A stretch of DNA of 64,000 nucleotides from Lanius collurio (Eukaryota > Chordata > Aves > Passeriformes > Laniidae), in assembly GCA_020086605.1 (NCBI GenBank), contig JACBWW010000070.1:1409385-1473384 (forward strand). Reading direction: 5' to 3'. The notes under the pieces were generated by a model. That model was not told where the DNA came from. It saw only the letters and a list, made by a program, of their open reading frames with translations, and did not search any database. The translations under genes were made by a program, and so were the position numbers. Below, piece by piece: positions 49,841 to 61,470 of this stretch (within the stretch, counting starts at the first letter, position 1; every line of letters begins with the position of its first letter).

Positions 49841-50860
49841 CAATCTTTCGGATTGGAATAGACCTCTAAGATCATCAAGCCAACTGTAAACCTAACCATG
49901 AGAAGTCCGTGACTAAACCATGTTCCAAAGTGTCATATCTAAATGTCTTTTAGACCACTTCTCTGGGCAGTCTCTTCCAATGCTTGGTAACCCTCTCAGT
50001 GAAAAAATGTTTCATGATGTTTCATTTTAAACCTTCCCTGCAGCAACTTGCGGCCATTTCCTCTCATCCTGTCACTTATTACCTGGCAGAAGAGATCAGT
50101 CCTCACCAGGCTACAACCTCCTTTCATCTAGGTGTAGGGAGCAACAAGATCACTCCTGAGCTTCCTTTTCCAGAGGCTAAACAACCCCAGCTCCCTCAAC
50201 CATTCCTCATATCGCTTGATGTGGTCAAAACCACACACAGTACCGGAGGTGGAAATGCAAGAGTGCAGAGTAGAGAAGAACAATTGCCTTCTTTGACCAG
50301 ACAGCTATACTGCCCTTAATACACCCCAGGACACAGCTGGCCCCGTTTTGCTGCCTGGACAGCTGTTGACACATATTCAACTTCTCAATAAACCAATCTG
50401 CCCAGATCTCTTTCTGCAAGGTTGTTCTCCAGGCTCTTGTCCCCCAGTTTGTATGTAAAGCCAGAATTACTGCATCCCAGGTGGAGAATCCAGCACTTGC
50501 TCTTGTTGAATTTCATATATTTGGTGATTGCCCAGCTCTCTATCCAGATCTCTCTGTAAGACCTCTCCACCCTTGAACTCCTCCTAGTTTACTATCATCA
50601 GCAAACTTACTTGATATACATATGATTCCTTCAGTAGATCATTTATGAAAAAATTATGGAGCACTGGCCCTAAAATTGGGCCCTGACAGACCCCACTGGT
50701 GACGGGTTGCCAACCTGCTATAACCCCATTTACTACAATGCTTTGAGCCCAGCCCACCATTCAAATGTTCACCCCAAGTATGATGGAGTTGCTTAACTGG
50801 ATGCTGGACATTTTGTCCAGAAGGACACTATGGGAGACAACATCTGTGAGAGACATTGGT
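49841..50860 (-). mobile_element. CR1 LINE 3' third with RT sequence (about 1 kb)
   Basis: The longest CR1 copy here. On + it shows 'aagatcatcaagccaactgt', 'ctgggcagtctcttccaatg', 'cggccatttcctctcatcct', 'aggctaaacaaccccagctc', 'ggtggagaatccagcacttg', 'agtttactatcatcagcaaa' and 'ccccactggtgacgggttg', all from the CR1 3' UTR back into the RT domain. The minus-strand peptide near 50385-50570 (WAITKYMKFNKSKCWILHLG) is the CR1 block after the RT core. The subfamily is a third one, different from those at 2240 and 8186. Stops and indels make it inactive. Confidence 0.94.
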
Positions 50861-53800
50861 ACACATAACATTGAAACATATTGACATATACGTTCTAAAA
50901 TTTCTTCAGCTTGAGTATTTTCACTAATGAATTGGTGAATAATAGGAATAGATTTGAATAGGATTACATGAAATGGTACTTGCCTCTCATACAAACGTCT
51001 TCCATTGAACATAAAAATTTATCATCAGGTTTGAATGATTAGACCTGGCCCTGATTTACCAAAGCAGAAAGTGAATTGTATTCTTTTGATTTTCATGTAC
51101 TGGGGAAACCTACTTGCACATTTGTATAACACTACATGAGTTGATTTATGGATTTATGGATATCGTAATATTCAAATACTTGAGTTTTTAGATTTAAATT
51201 GCTTTACATAAAACATTTCTTTGAAGTGTGCCAGTGTTTGGTTTTGATTGTTTACTCAGTAGGTTTAGCAATCAAGAAAACATTTTCTTATTAGTTAGAC
51301 TGCTTCACTTAAGGTGTAATTCCTTAGCAGAACTCTCAGCATTACTACATCATTGTTTGTACATTATTATTGATTATACAATTTAGGGTCAGTATATGGC
51401 CCTTATGTTTTAAATCTTAAAAATACATTGCCAAGCATTTCACTATTATGATTCACACTTCTGCAATACAGTCAGCTGTTCTCTATTATCTGAGTCCATC
51501 AAAGCTCAATATATTTTTATCCAGAATTGGTAATGGGCTCTTCTGCCATTGCTTGAAGAAATGAAAAATTATTAGCTCCAGAGATTGTAGAATATCTGTA
51601 ATGATATTCTAAAAGGTATCTTTTGATCATCACTTCATGATAATTAAATATATTGTAAAAAAATAACTAATATAACTAAAAGAGTTTATGTACTTCACTA
51701 TGCAACTTTAATATGGAAAATTAAAATAGGTTCTAGGGAAAGTATCTGAAAAATTTGGGTTAAATCGTCTTGTTAGTCTAATTTTGGAAGAATTAGGTGC
51801 CATCAGAGTCCTTGTATTGTGTAGAAATTTTACCCAGAGTCATCCAAACACCATCTGCTTAACATTTATAATGAAATATTACTCAGTACTCAAAAAGACA
51901 TGAATATGTAGGTTTATAAATAAAATGGTATTTTAAATGCGTAAGTCACAAAATCATTTATAAAAATGTTCCCTGGTCCCTAATTTTCTCCTCTTTTTTA
52001 GTAATACTTTCTTGAAGAATATCAGCATTCTTTTGATTTGACTGCAAACACCACTCTATTTCGTTCCTAACAACTGTTGAAGGGATAGCTCTCATTTCTT
52101 TCTTCCTTTTACATCTTGGAAGGAAACTTGAGCAATCAATAAAATATAAGTTAGAAATTAATATACATTTTTTAAAAAAATGGCATACTACAGCTACATT
52201 GCTTGAATATGTACTATACTTGCAGAAACTCTAGTTTCTCTTATTATACAGAAACTGTTACCATATAAAAGAAAGAAATTGGGAAAAACTGTGAAGCAGT
52301 ATGTAAAAAAATATAATTTCCCTCTCTGTATCTTAGAAATGCAAAGATGTGACTCAAATAAATTCTGGTCACAAGGAGACCACCAATGATCTCAGATGAA
52401 AGACGAACTCAAAGTGACCAACATTCTTTATAAAATAGATTCTAGTCAGCAATATTTGATTATAGTTTGAAGGATTTAGAGGGTTTATGAATTACTTTTA
52501 ATTCATATAATATTTCAATAATAAAATCTTTCCAACAGGAATTCCTATCATAATTTAAGTGAATTTAAACTGATATGTCATTTACAATATGAAAATCACA
52601 CTTTGCAGTGTATTTTATCACTGTATTGATCCCTATATTTCTCATAATTTCTGAACAGCAAAATACAGTATTTTAAGATTATTAGGAGCAATAATATATC
52701 AGTATATCAGAATTATTAATGAAAGTATATGTATTATATAAGCTTCACTTTCATGAATTCTTTATTAAAATACTGTCTTATACATAGAAGGTGGCTCCTT
52801 AAAAGAACTATGCTTTGATTGGTTAAGAGTTCTTGATAACATATTTTTAACTTTATATAAACCTTAACATATTCAAAAGACTTCAACTAAATATAGTTAA
52901 CCATGCCACATTCCAATGACATCACATACACATTTTCCAAAATACTCTTGACAATATTATAAGTTAAAGTTCAAGAAACATATTAAGGACATCCAAGAAT
53001 GTATACAAAAATATTTTTATTTCATAATTATAGGTGTTATCTCTTTAGCTATTCAAGATTTTCTGCATAGTGAGTGAAAAGAGAAACACCAGAATTTGAT
53101 AGTTCTTTTGATCACTTAACAGAAAATCTGCCGATTTTTCAAGCATCACAGGTTTCTCATAAAATTCAGTGGAAGCATAGGTAAACTCATAATATTGTTA
53201 CATGATATGAATATATTACAAACATTATATTAACAGCCTCTCAAGATTCAAAATTGAAGTTTTCCTCTTCAGTGAGTATATGAATCCTAATAAAATATGC
53301 ATACCTAACTATGTAAGACCTAAAGAGCAATTTAACACAACTACAATACAGTTACTTAATCTCTTCTATTTCTTTGTATTTTCAGGAGAGAACTTCAGAA
53401 ATCTGTCTTTTAAGTAGATTTAGTGTTGTAAAAAATGAACAGGTTAACAGCAATTCTGTCTGTGATATGATTTTTAAAGTTGCTTGACTCACAGTAAGCT
53501 GTTCTCACAGCCTCTAAATTTTAGTATTTATATTAAAATTGAAACTAGTCAAAACTAAATGCACATAAATTGTTATTTATAGCAATTTCATATTCATTCT
53601 TCAACTTAATCAATGAATATTAAAACTGGAAATGACAAAGCAAGTTTGCACTTCTTTCTCCTTCAAAAACACGAACAGTAAATCATAACCACACATAATT
53701 TCTGCTGTTATATATTGTAAAGGTTATGTTTATACTATGAGCTGTGAATTAGATTAATGAGTTTTCTCAGCACCATAAACCTCCTCCACCAAAACAGGAA

Positions 53801-54784
53801 CTAAATTGCAATAAATCACTGTTTATGTTCACATATTTATGGGACAGCAAAGATTTAGAGCTCTTCTACTAGGAAACCTGCCCCAACATAAGAGGAAAAA
53901 AAATTAAAGCTTCTGTATTGTAAGGAGGATGAACAGGGGCAAAACCATGAACATTGTTTTCACTTCACTATAATAATGCCAGTAATTTATTAAAAGCAAG
54001 TTCTAGAGCAAAGCTGTTCTGCCAATGCTTCAGCCAAAGTGACAACACATCATACATACACATTTTTACATATCAACATATGTTTTCTCCTTTTGTGGCC
54101 CTGAATATCATAGCTATTAAATTAAACATATTTTTACATTATTCTTGAAGAGAATATTTAGTTTCGTTAAAAAAAAAAAAAATTAGCAATGGAATGGCAT
54201 AATAAAACTTCATCCCTTATATAGTGCATGCATTAAAATTTCCTTCCATGAACTTGAACAGCACTATTTACTTCTGCACATTTTACATTGATGAATTCAG
54301 ATTACTGTGGTTGTGATTTCTAAATGTATTCCTCATAAGAAAGTACTGTACTTTCTGAATTTTCTGCATTTTGTTTCATCTGTCTTTCATTCTACATTTT
54401 ATTCCATCAGCTACCCATAGTATTTCCTATTATCTGTGCAAAAGAAGAAATTTATTAAGGTCTCTTTATTTTTTAAGAAGGATTTTTCCTCAGTTTTTTG
54501 TTTGTTTTTTTTTTTTAATACCTGGTCTTAAAAAAGAGGCATATGTTTTCAAGGAAATCTTATGCAAATATACCTACTTTCCAGTGTCTATTGTAGTATT
54601 TTATATTTATGGAGAAACCCCTAAAATTATAACAAGAATGTTTTGTAGAGCTCTACTTTTTTTTTTCTTCCAACAGCTTCAAAGGGGAAGCAGTGTAGTG
54701 CTCTCTCCTCTGCCCAAGCCTAAATGCCTTTGTGAGCAACTTAAGTCATCTCTTCAACATACTGCAGACAAGTCATCAACACGA
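50861..54784. other. Very AT-rich non-coding stretch
   Basis: About 3.9 kb, among the most AT-rich in the window, without a recognised repeat or gene. Confidence 0.5.
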
Positions 54785-54945
54785 CAAAGAAGAGGGACAT
54801 TCTTATCACTCCATGCATTGTTAAACTGTGGAACTGATTTTTATAGAATGCAGCAGATGGCAAAATCTTACATGAACTACAAAAGTCATCAGATAAGTTC
54901 AAAAAAGAAAAACAGGCATGAATTGCAAGATTTGTTAAAGGAAGT
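54785..54945 (+). mobile_element. Old CR1/L3-like LINE 3' relic
   Basis: 'gggacattcttatcactcca', 'gttaaactgtggaactgat' and 'cataagttcaaaaaag'-like blocks match the deep amniote CR1/L3 3' pattern (the 'kept its first lines, then aaactgtggaactc...tgg...ttcaaaaa' motif). It is much more diverged than the other copies. This explains part of the unusually long 219-codon open frame at 54371-55030. Confidence 0.5.
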
Positions 54946-56289
54946 GATATTTTACGCTTCCTACACTATAGCTTTGTGTTCCAACACTCTTCCTGATAGC
55001 ATCTATTATCTGCTATCAAGAAACTATTAAACTGCATGGTGCTTAACTTACTTCTTATGGCTCTTAATCATTGAATAGTTCTTATTTTATGTTCCTATGC
55101 TATTCAGTGTCTTCTTCACTCATCTGTGGGAACCAATCTGCTGTCATCTCATCTGAGAAATGGTAAAATGGTGGTAGTTACTGAGTCTTTTATATAAGTG
55201 GAAAAGTGAACGCAAGGTCTTTCCTAAAAAAAGGTATTACTCATTTTAAATTTAAATGATTGGTTAATAAAAAGTTACATCTTGAAGGAAAAAGTGATTA
55301 GTTTGAATTTATAACCAGAAGGTAGCACATAAAGGCATATGACACTGAAAATGTGGATTTAATTTTCAAAACTTTGGGAACCACTGTCTGCATAGCACCA
55401 TATTATTTCAGGTTTAGAGTTTCTTAGAAACCACACATGACTTCTAACGAAGAAAAATCCCAAACCATTAGAAGATACACTTTTTAAAAGAAAAGCAAAT
55501 CTCTTGCCTAATGCAATACTTTTGTACTGCTCTTCTTTCTTCCTTGAACCTCCTCAGCAATTTTATGCATCATACTTTAGTTATTTCAAAATATTGAAAA
55601 ACTACACTTATAGCCAATTAAGAGACACCTTCTAATAAAGAGTCAATCTGATCTCTGCTGATTGTATATGTCAGGATGCTTTATCCATGTTCTTCAAGTG
55701 CTTATTCCTCTTCAATGATTGCAAAAGGAGCATACACTCACTTTGTCAGACATAGTTCTCCTCACTTTGGCAGTCTGCATTTAGCCCTCCTGAGGAACAG
55801 TAACTCTTTAATACAAAATGAAGAAGTGTTTCTTTTAACATGTGGAGAGTTGAAATTAATGGCATCTATTCTAGAAGCAGAAAGGTATGTTATGAAGTCT
55901 CAGTCAGTATGAAAATAGTAAAAAAATTCAAAGCGAGAAAATAAAATCTCCATTTAAATCACCAGTCCCAAATGTTCTTGCACAGATCACTAACTCAGGG
56001 TAGTGTCTAGTGCAGGTAAGTTTATGGATGCAGAAAATGTCAGATGTATGATTCTAGTGAGATTTAATTAGATATACCAGAGGAAGTCACCTAATTGCAA
56101 TATTTAGCTATTATACTCATAGCTCTTACTCAAGGAAAAAAGAGATTACTGTTTAAACTCTGTACATCAGAAGAAGCAGCAGGAACAGCAGAATTTTCTA
56201 TTCAATAATTAATGATTCTGTTGATCTCCTACAACGGGATCATTCTAAAGGACAGATACTTCTTAGTAGTCTTTAAATCACTTTTTTCT
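54946..56289. other. AT-rich non-coding stretch
   Basis: Nothing recognised. Confidence 0.5.
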
Positions 56290-56620
56290 TTGGACACCAT
56301 GAAATAATGGAATAAACTGAGTTGGAAGGGATCCGTAATGATAATCTAGTCCAACTCCTGACCCTGTGCAGAACAACCTCAATAATAACGCCATGTGCCT
56401 GAGACCATTGTCCAAACACTTCTTGAACTTGGCTTGGTGAGGCCACCCCAATGCAGAGCAGGGCAGGACAATCCCCTCCCTTGCGCGGCGGGATGTGCCT
56501 GATGCCCCCCAGGACAGGGCTGGCCCTCCTGGCTGACAGGGCACTGCTGACTCATGTTCAACTTGCCATCAACTGTCACATTAAGAAGCCACATCTTGCA
56601 GCGAGGGACAAGTTTATGGA
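56290..56620 (-). mobile_element. CR1 LINE 3' end with an internal deletion
   Basis: Plus-strand blocks 'gttggaagggatccgtaatg', 'gtccaactcctgaccctgtg' and 'cgccatgtgcctgagacc' are the 3' UTR. At about 56432 the sequence jumps straight to 'ggtgaggccaccccaatgca' and 'gggcaggacaatcccctccc', which in the sister copy at 8186-8935 lie roughly 400 bases further in. The two join at a shared GG, consistent with a deletion between short identical bases. It is the GC-richest CR1 in the window. Confidence 0.9.
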
Positions 56621-59568
56621 TCCTTGCTTGTAATGGGTAGACAGCACCTCTTCAGCAGAGACAATCAGTACATTTTAAATCTACATGACATTGACAAAAT
56701 GTTGCCACAGTTGTCATGATTTCTATGCTACAATTAGCGTTCCCATGCAGTGAACAATGAACATGTTTCAAAATCACTTTTCATCAACATAGATGACAAA
56801 TTTTGGAAATATCCTGCTCCTTATGGCTTAATTAAGGTACCTCTTAGTCATCTGGGTATGCAATTACTCATCTCCGCAGTTTTTCTGTAAAAGAGTTAAC
56901 CACGCAGAATCTTTGAGGGTTTAGCATATAAAGGCTTGCAACTATATCCAGTACATTAAAAGCAAAATTTCTGGAATATTTACAGACTGATCAAATTTAC
57001 AAGATACACTATTCCCCCCCCCCCGCCCCGAAATGAACCATTGGTTATTGCATTCTCTGTCCATAGAATTGATTTGAGTAACCTAAGCTATCCAAATTTT
57101 TTTCAAGTTCTTAAGTTGGTTGTGGAGGACTGTTGACTTGATTCCTAATAGTTTGGTTAAAAAAACCCTAAAATTCAGTCACACTGTATCTGTAGTGACT
57201 GGTTTTGTGAACAATTTCTTTCTTTCTCCAAGTAAAATAAAAATTTCATTTTCATTATAAAGAGTAAGAAAAAAGCAGTTTCTTCTGTGATAGAGGAAAA
57301 CAATAAAAAAAAAAAATAAAAATAACAAAGAAAAAATGCAGAAGTTGAGATTATTGTCTAAAATTCCACTAAGTTTTAGAACAGCTCTTGATGTATTGCT
57401 TTACTTTGTTTGCTGTCACATACATTTAGGAAATTTATATTAGACTTGCTCCATCATAACAAGTTCTCATTTTTCACAGGGAAGATCACATACAGGAGCA
57501 TCAAAATAGGAGTACCATAAGTTCCATGGTAAAGAGAACAATATTTTTAGAAATAAACATATAGATATGTGTAGCTGATAAAATGTGTTGTTACAACATA
57601 AGATCATTACACTATTTTTCCTAGTTTTCTACCCATTAGAAAGCATTATGCTCAGAATTTACTATTCATTCATTTCTTATGAAGAAATAAGGAATTTTAC
57701 CATTTTACAAAGACCAAACTTTCTTCTGTAATGATTTTTAATTTTGTACGTATAGTCCAGTAGCTATCTAGAGAATGAGGTTGTTTCTTAGATAATTGAA
57801 AAATCACATACAATTCAAATGTCCAGATTGTCTCACCAGGCAACTCAGATATTACACTAAAACCTAGATGTTAAGTGACATATTTTATTGTGATTTATGG
57901 GAAATCACTTTTGACTTGCTGTACCTGAATTGTAATGTACTTAGGTACTGATGGGCAAAAAGAAGGAATCAGAAGATGCATATATGGAACAGATATTTCC
58001 ATAAAAGTAATAGTGGTCATTCTCTACCTATCCTTTATTAGACAGAAAAAATGTAAGAAAACCATGTAAGGTACTCTTCAGAGAAGTAAAATTTATTACA
58101 AAATTATTGATTTATTATAATTTAATAGATTTATAAAAAGGGAGATTCCTTTTCTATTTCTTTCCCAATTCTGTTCATAATAATTTACTATTAGTTGAAT
58201 CGGTGCTGTTAATTCATGCATTATCTTAAACTTAATTATAATATTTGTTTCTGAAATATGTAAAAATTTAAATAGATAACAATAATGGAACAATTGGAAA
58301 CAGAGTCTGCCAAAACCATATTCAATTCATACTTTGGAGATTTTAATTACATTAAGTGTACTTAGAAGAAACAAAATGTAGCATTTATACCAAAATCTTT
58401 GTGAATGCTAGAACAGAAGAAAAAGTAGACAAAGTGCATTATACAAAAAAGTGATCACGACTGCCACAGTGCTGGAGTCGCACCTGGCCAAGTGAGGAAT
58501 TTTGCAAAATTGTTACCAACAGTGGTTTGTCAGTGTAAGTGACTCCTATATCTTTTCATTTTCTTCTAGTAAAACTTTTGGAAACAACAGCATTTTAGGG
58601 CCTATGTAAAATGTCCTATGAAGGCATTAGATCATATTTCAGCTGGTATTTTTGCTGTCATACCAGATATAATCACTACATGATCACTATTTTGCAATTT
58701 GGAATTAACTGACTCATCTATCTACTTGGCAGAAAGATTTTTGGCATGAGTTCTGGAAGATAAAAGATTCTTTCTCTCTCCCAAAATTTCTTTCTATAAC
58801 TAAGGCTTTCTAGTTAAGTCTTTCTGAATGCCTATTTTCCCTTAGGTCACTCTCTTTGAGAGTTATTTCAAGGTTTCTATTGTGTAGTTTTATTTATCAT
58901 AGATTTTTTCTGAACAAGGAATGTAACAAACATAACTAATTTACAGTAATGATCAACTTCTAATAGCCTTTTTTACTTATAAAAACTATCTGAAAGATTA
59001 GACTTCTCATCTAGGTTATTCAAAGTCGCTCAGAAAGTAAAGGTAAATAAACATATAAATAAAGAGACTTTTCCCCTCTTAAAACAGATGCCTAAGTTGG
59101 ATAACACATCACCTACATGGCCTATCTTCCCCCCATTACCTAGCTACAGTGGAAACCACGACAAATTCAGCTTACTATAAACACTATGGAGCTTTCTGTG
59201 GAGTTCTATTTGTACGCCTCAGCATCCTGATCCAACAAGTTGTTTGCAAGTAAGAACCTAAACCAAAAGATAAGCCTGACCTTGCTCTGAAACTGTTTAT
59301 GCTTGGATAGAGATATTGTTGTAATTTCATCAGTAAGTAACATGCTATTTGTTTTCTGTTGTGCAGACAGTTGTTTGTTTTTTTTTTTTTTAAATGTGGC
59401 TCTGTTCAGTGCAACACACCCACCCAGTAACAGGTGTAATCCATACTTCCCAACCTGACAGGTGACAAATTCTTGAAGCTCAGTTCTTGTTAACCAGTAA
59501 CCTTTCTGGTTCCCTGGAAGATGCAGAGACAATGCAATGGAGATTAGAAGATTCTTCACATTATTTAG
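56621..59568. other. AT-rich non-coding stretch
   Basis: Nothing recognised apart from the C-tract at 57014-57030 and A-rich patches near 57303. A minus-strand frame of 126 codons (59206-59586) is crossed by a poly-A-derived Lys run and is read as chance. Confidence 0.5.
57014..57030. repeat. C11-G-C4 tract
   Basis: Eleven C, one G, four C, one G. The minus strand is a single G-run capable in principle of intermolecular G-quadruplexes. It stands out in AT-rich DNA and is a likely sequencing or polymerase slippage site. Confidence 0.95.
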
Positions 59569-59604
59569 CACAGATTTTTTTCTCACAAAGGGACCACAAA
59601 TGCC

Positions 59605-59775
59605 ATGAATAACGTAGATGCAATATTTGGCCTTTCAAGTATTTTCCCCTGTTTTTTGTTAGCTGTGGGACTCATGTTGTTTTACAAAAGCGGCTCAGGT
59701 GACACAGTAAAAGATGAAGAGTATGAAAGAATTAATCATACTACCCCTCCAGACTTAAATTACAAATGGCACTAA
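59605..59775 (+). CDS. Candidate 56-residue single-pass membrane microprotein
   Basis: ATG at 59605 lies in a good context (GCCATGA) and opens 56 codons ending in TAA at 59773-59775. Residues 7-27 (from IFGLSS to MLFY) are a continuous hydrophobic segment long enough to span a membrane. They are followed by Lys28 and a polar, acidic tail with KDEEYERI and a PPDLNYKW end. YERI has the YxxPhi form used as an AP-2 sorting signal in cytoplasmic tails (known motif), which would fit a cytoplasmic C terminus. A splice acceptor-like AG (59567-59568) precedes it; from there the frame is open for 12 more codons, so it could also be the membrane/tail exon of a longer protein. AATAAA follows 100 bases after the stop. 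It is outside all recognised repeats. I do not recognise the protein family, and a 56-codon ORF can occur by chance. Confidence 0.3.
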   Translation: MNNVDAIFGLSSIFPCFLLAVGLMLFYKSGSGDTVKDEEYERINHTTPPDLNYKWH

Positions 59776-59875
59776 AGAGACAGAAAATACCTATGTGAAA
59801 GGAGAATCTTAATTGTGACCTAGTTGGTTTTATTAGAGTTAATTAGGTCAGTGGAGCTGGCCTAATTTTTTAATT

Positions 59876-59881
59876 AATAAA
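59876..59881 (+). terminator. Polyadenylation signal candidate
   Basis: AATAAA 100 bases after the stop codon of the 56-residue ORF. In AT-rich DNA the hexamer is common, so its value comes only from its position. Confidence 0.25.
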
Positions 59882-59900
59882 TTGATTCCAAAGGAACACA

Positions 59901-61324
59901 TAAAAAATATTTCAGACTTTCATAATCCAGGGAGGGTAATTACATTGCAGAGATTACAAAACAGGTTTTAACCATTCATTTTTCATTTGAATAACTTGGT
60001 TCTTACATAACAGCTTTAAACTATGCTGTACTGTAGCTACAGTGTAGGTGGTACTTCTTACAAAGTTTAGATAAATATAAATTAGAAACTATGAATTTTT
60101 TTCTCTCTAAAATTCGCAAGTATATTTGGAAAAATTTTATAAGCATTTTTTTTTCATACCTTTCCTGTGTATTTCCAAATAGAAAATACAGATAATTTTA
60201 ACAACCTGAAGATATCAAAATTGTGGATAAATTTCCCAGAAGTTTTTTTTCTAATAATGTCTTAAATTTAGCACAGTTATTCTTTATACTCAATTTCTCT
60301 GCTGTTATTTAATTATTTCCTTTTTTTTTATGCCTTAGAGAAGATTAAGAATTTCTAATAATTAGATAAAATTTTAATTGGTTTTGAATATTATAAATAA
60401 ATCAGCAAGGTTCTTCTCTGAAAAAAATAGACCTGATGAACTGTTTTATATTCCCAAAGGAATTCTGAACTCATTTAGGTTAAGCTACCACTAAGATTAA
60501 ACACATTTTTTTATATGCCACAGCATTGGAAAATGAGATGTAAAACTAACATAAGGAAAGAGAATTTGATAACGTGAATGAGACTGGTCTTAGTATACTA
60601 TATTATGTTTCAAGGAAATTTTGAAAAATGAGAATGGCTGAATAATAAGAAATCACATTTTATTAGCAATAGATCTGAAACCCATTCATTCCTGGCTTCA
60701 TCTGGATCATCACTGTTCAGTCTAGTAAGCTCCATTGCAAGTGCTTACACAGCATGTACAAGATTACAGTTTATTATGTAGTCTTCCTGCACAGAAGAAA
60801 CTTTATAACTCTGATTCTATATTTCTTTATACAGGCTCATAATCTGGGAACTCCAAATCTATAGGCTCTCACTACAACAGCTTTTGAGCTTGATCTCTCA
60901 AATCCCATAACACAGAACTTCAAATTCTGGAATTTATAAAGTACAAAATCTACTACTTAGACACGTATAAACTTAATGTTTGCTGTTATTGAATGTAAAC
61001 ATAAATTACATTCAGTTCAGTACTACTTAGAAGTATCTAATTTCTATATCTCCTAGATTTGTCCTGAACCCTACCTCTGGAGAAATAACTGTCTTCAGAA
61101 AACTATAAGACATGTTGCCTGTGATGTTTTTTTCAAGACAGAATCCAGAAATCAGGAATACTAAATTTACAGAAACATTAACTAATGCTTATAATCTTTT
61201 TTGGTACACTCAGTTGGCTAACAATTGAGGTATGTAGTATATGAGGCATTTTCTAAGTTAAATAATTCTTTTTAACAATAACGAACCATGAATTCTAAGT
61301 GTATCCGAAAGTATGATACACTGC
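59901..61324. other. AT-rich non-coding stretch
   Basis: Nothing recognised. Confidence 0.5.
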
Positions 61325-61470
61325 ACAAAGCACTGGGCTCTGAGTCAGGAGGAAAAGGCTATGTCACAGGCTGGCAGTTATCACACACAAAATATTAAGG
61401 TCACTTCATTACTCTGTGCCTTTGTTTCCTTGTTTATACACTGGAACTCATCTGTATAAAGGAGAGTCAT
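61325..61470 (+). mobile_element. MIR-like CORE-SINE relic
   Basis: 'gcactgggctctgagtcagg' resembles the head of the MIR body. 'ggtcacttcattactctgtg' then 'cctttgtttcctt' follow the MIR block that usually reads as (AAG)TCACTTAACCTCTCTG, GCCTCAGTTTCCT. After a 16-base insertion, 'atctgtataaaggaga' matches the MIR ATCTGTAAAATGGGGA block. The order and spacing of three separate blocks support homology rather than chance. MIR elements are older than the bird-mammal split, so only strongly decayed copies are expected in birds. Confidence 0.55.

Larger units (their letters stand above)
59569..59900 (+). other. Candidate terminal exon around the microprotein ORF
   Basis: Runs from the AG at 59567-59568 (weak pyrimidine tract 'gattcttcacattatttag') through the ORF to about 20 bases after AATAAA. 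If the acceptor is used with a non-coding first exon, the message would have one short coding exon, as in phospholamban and sarcolipin genes. The exon at 20712-20818 is on the same strand about 38.7 kb upstream, so pairing is possible but not shown. Confidence 0.2.
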
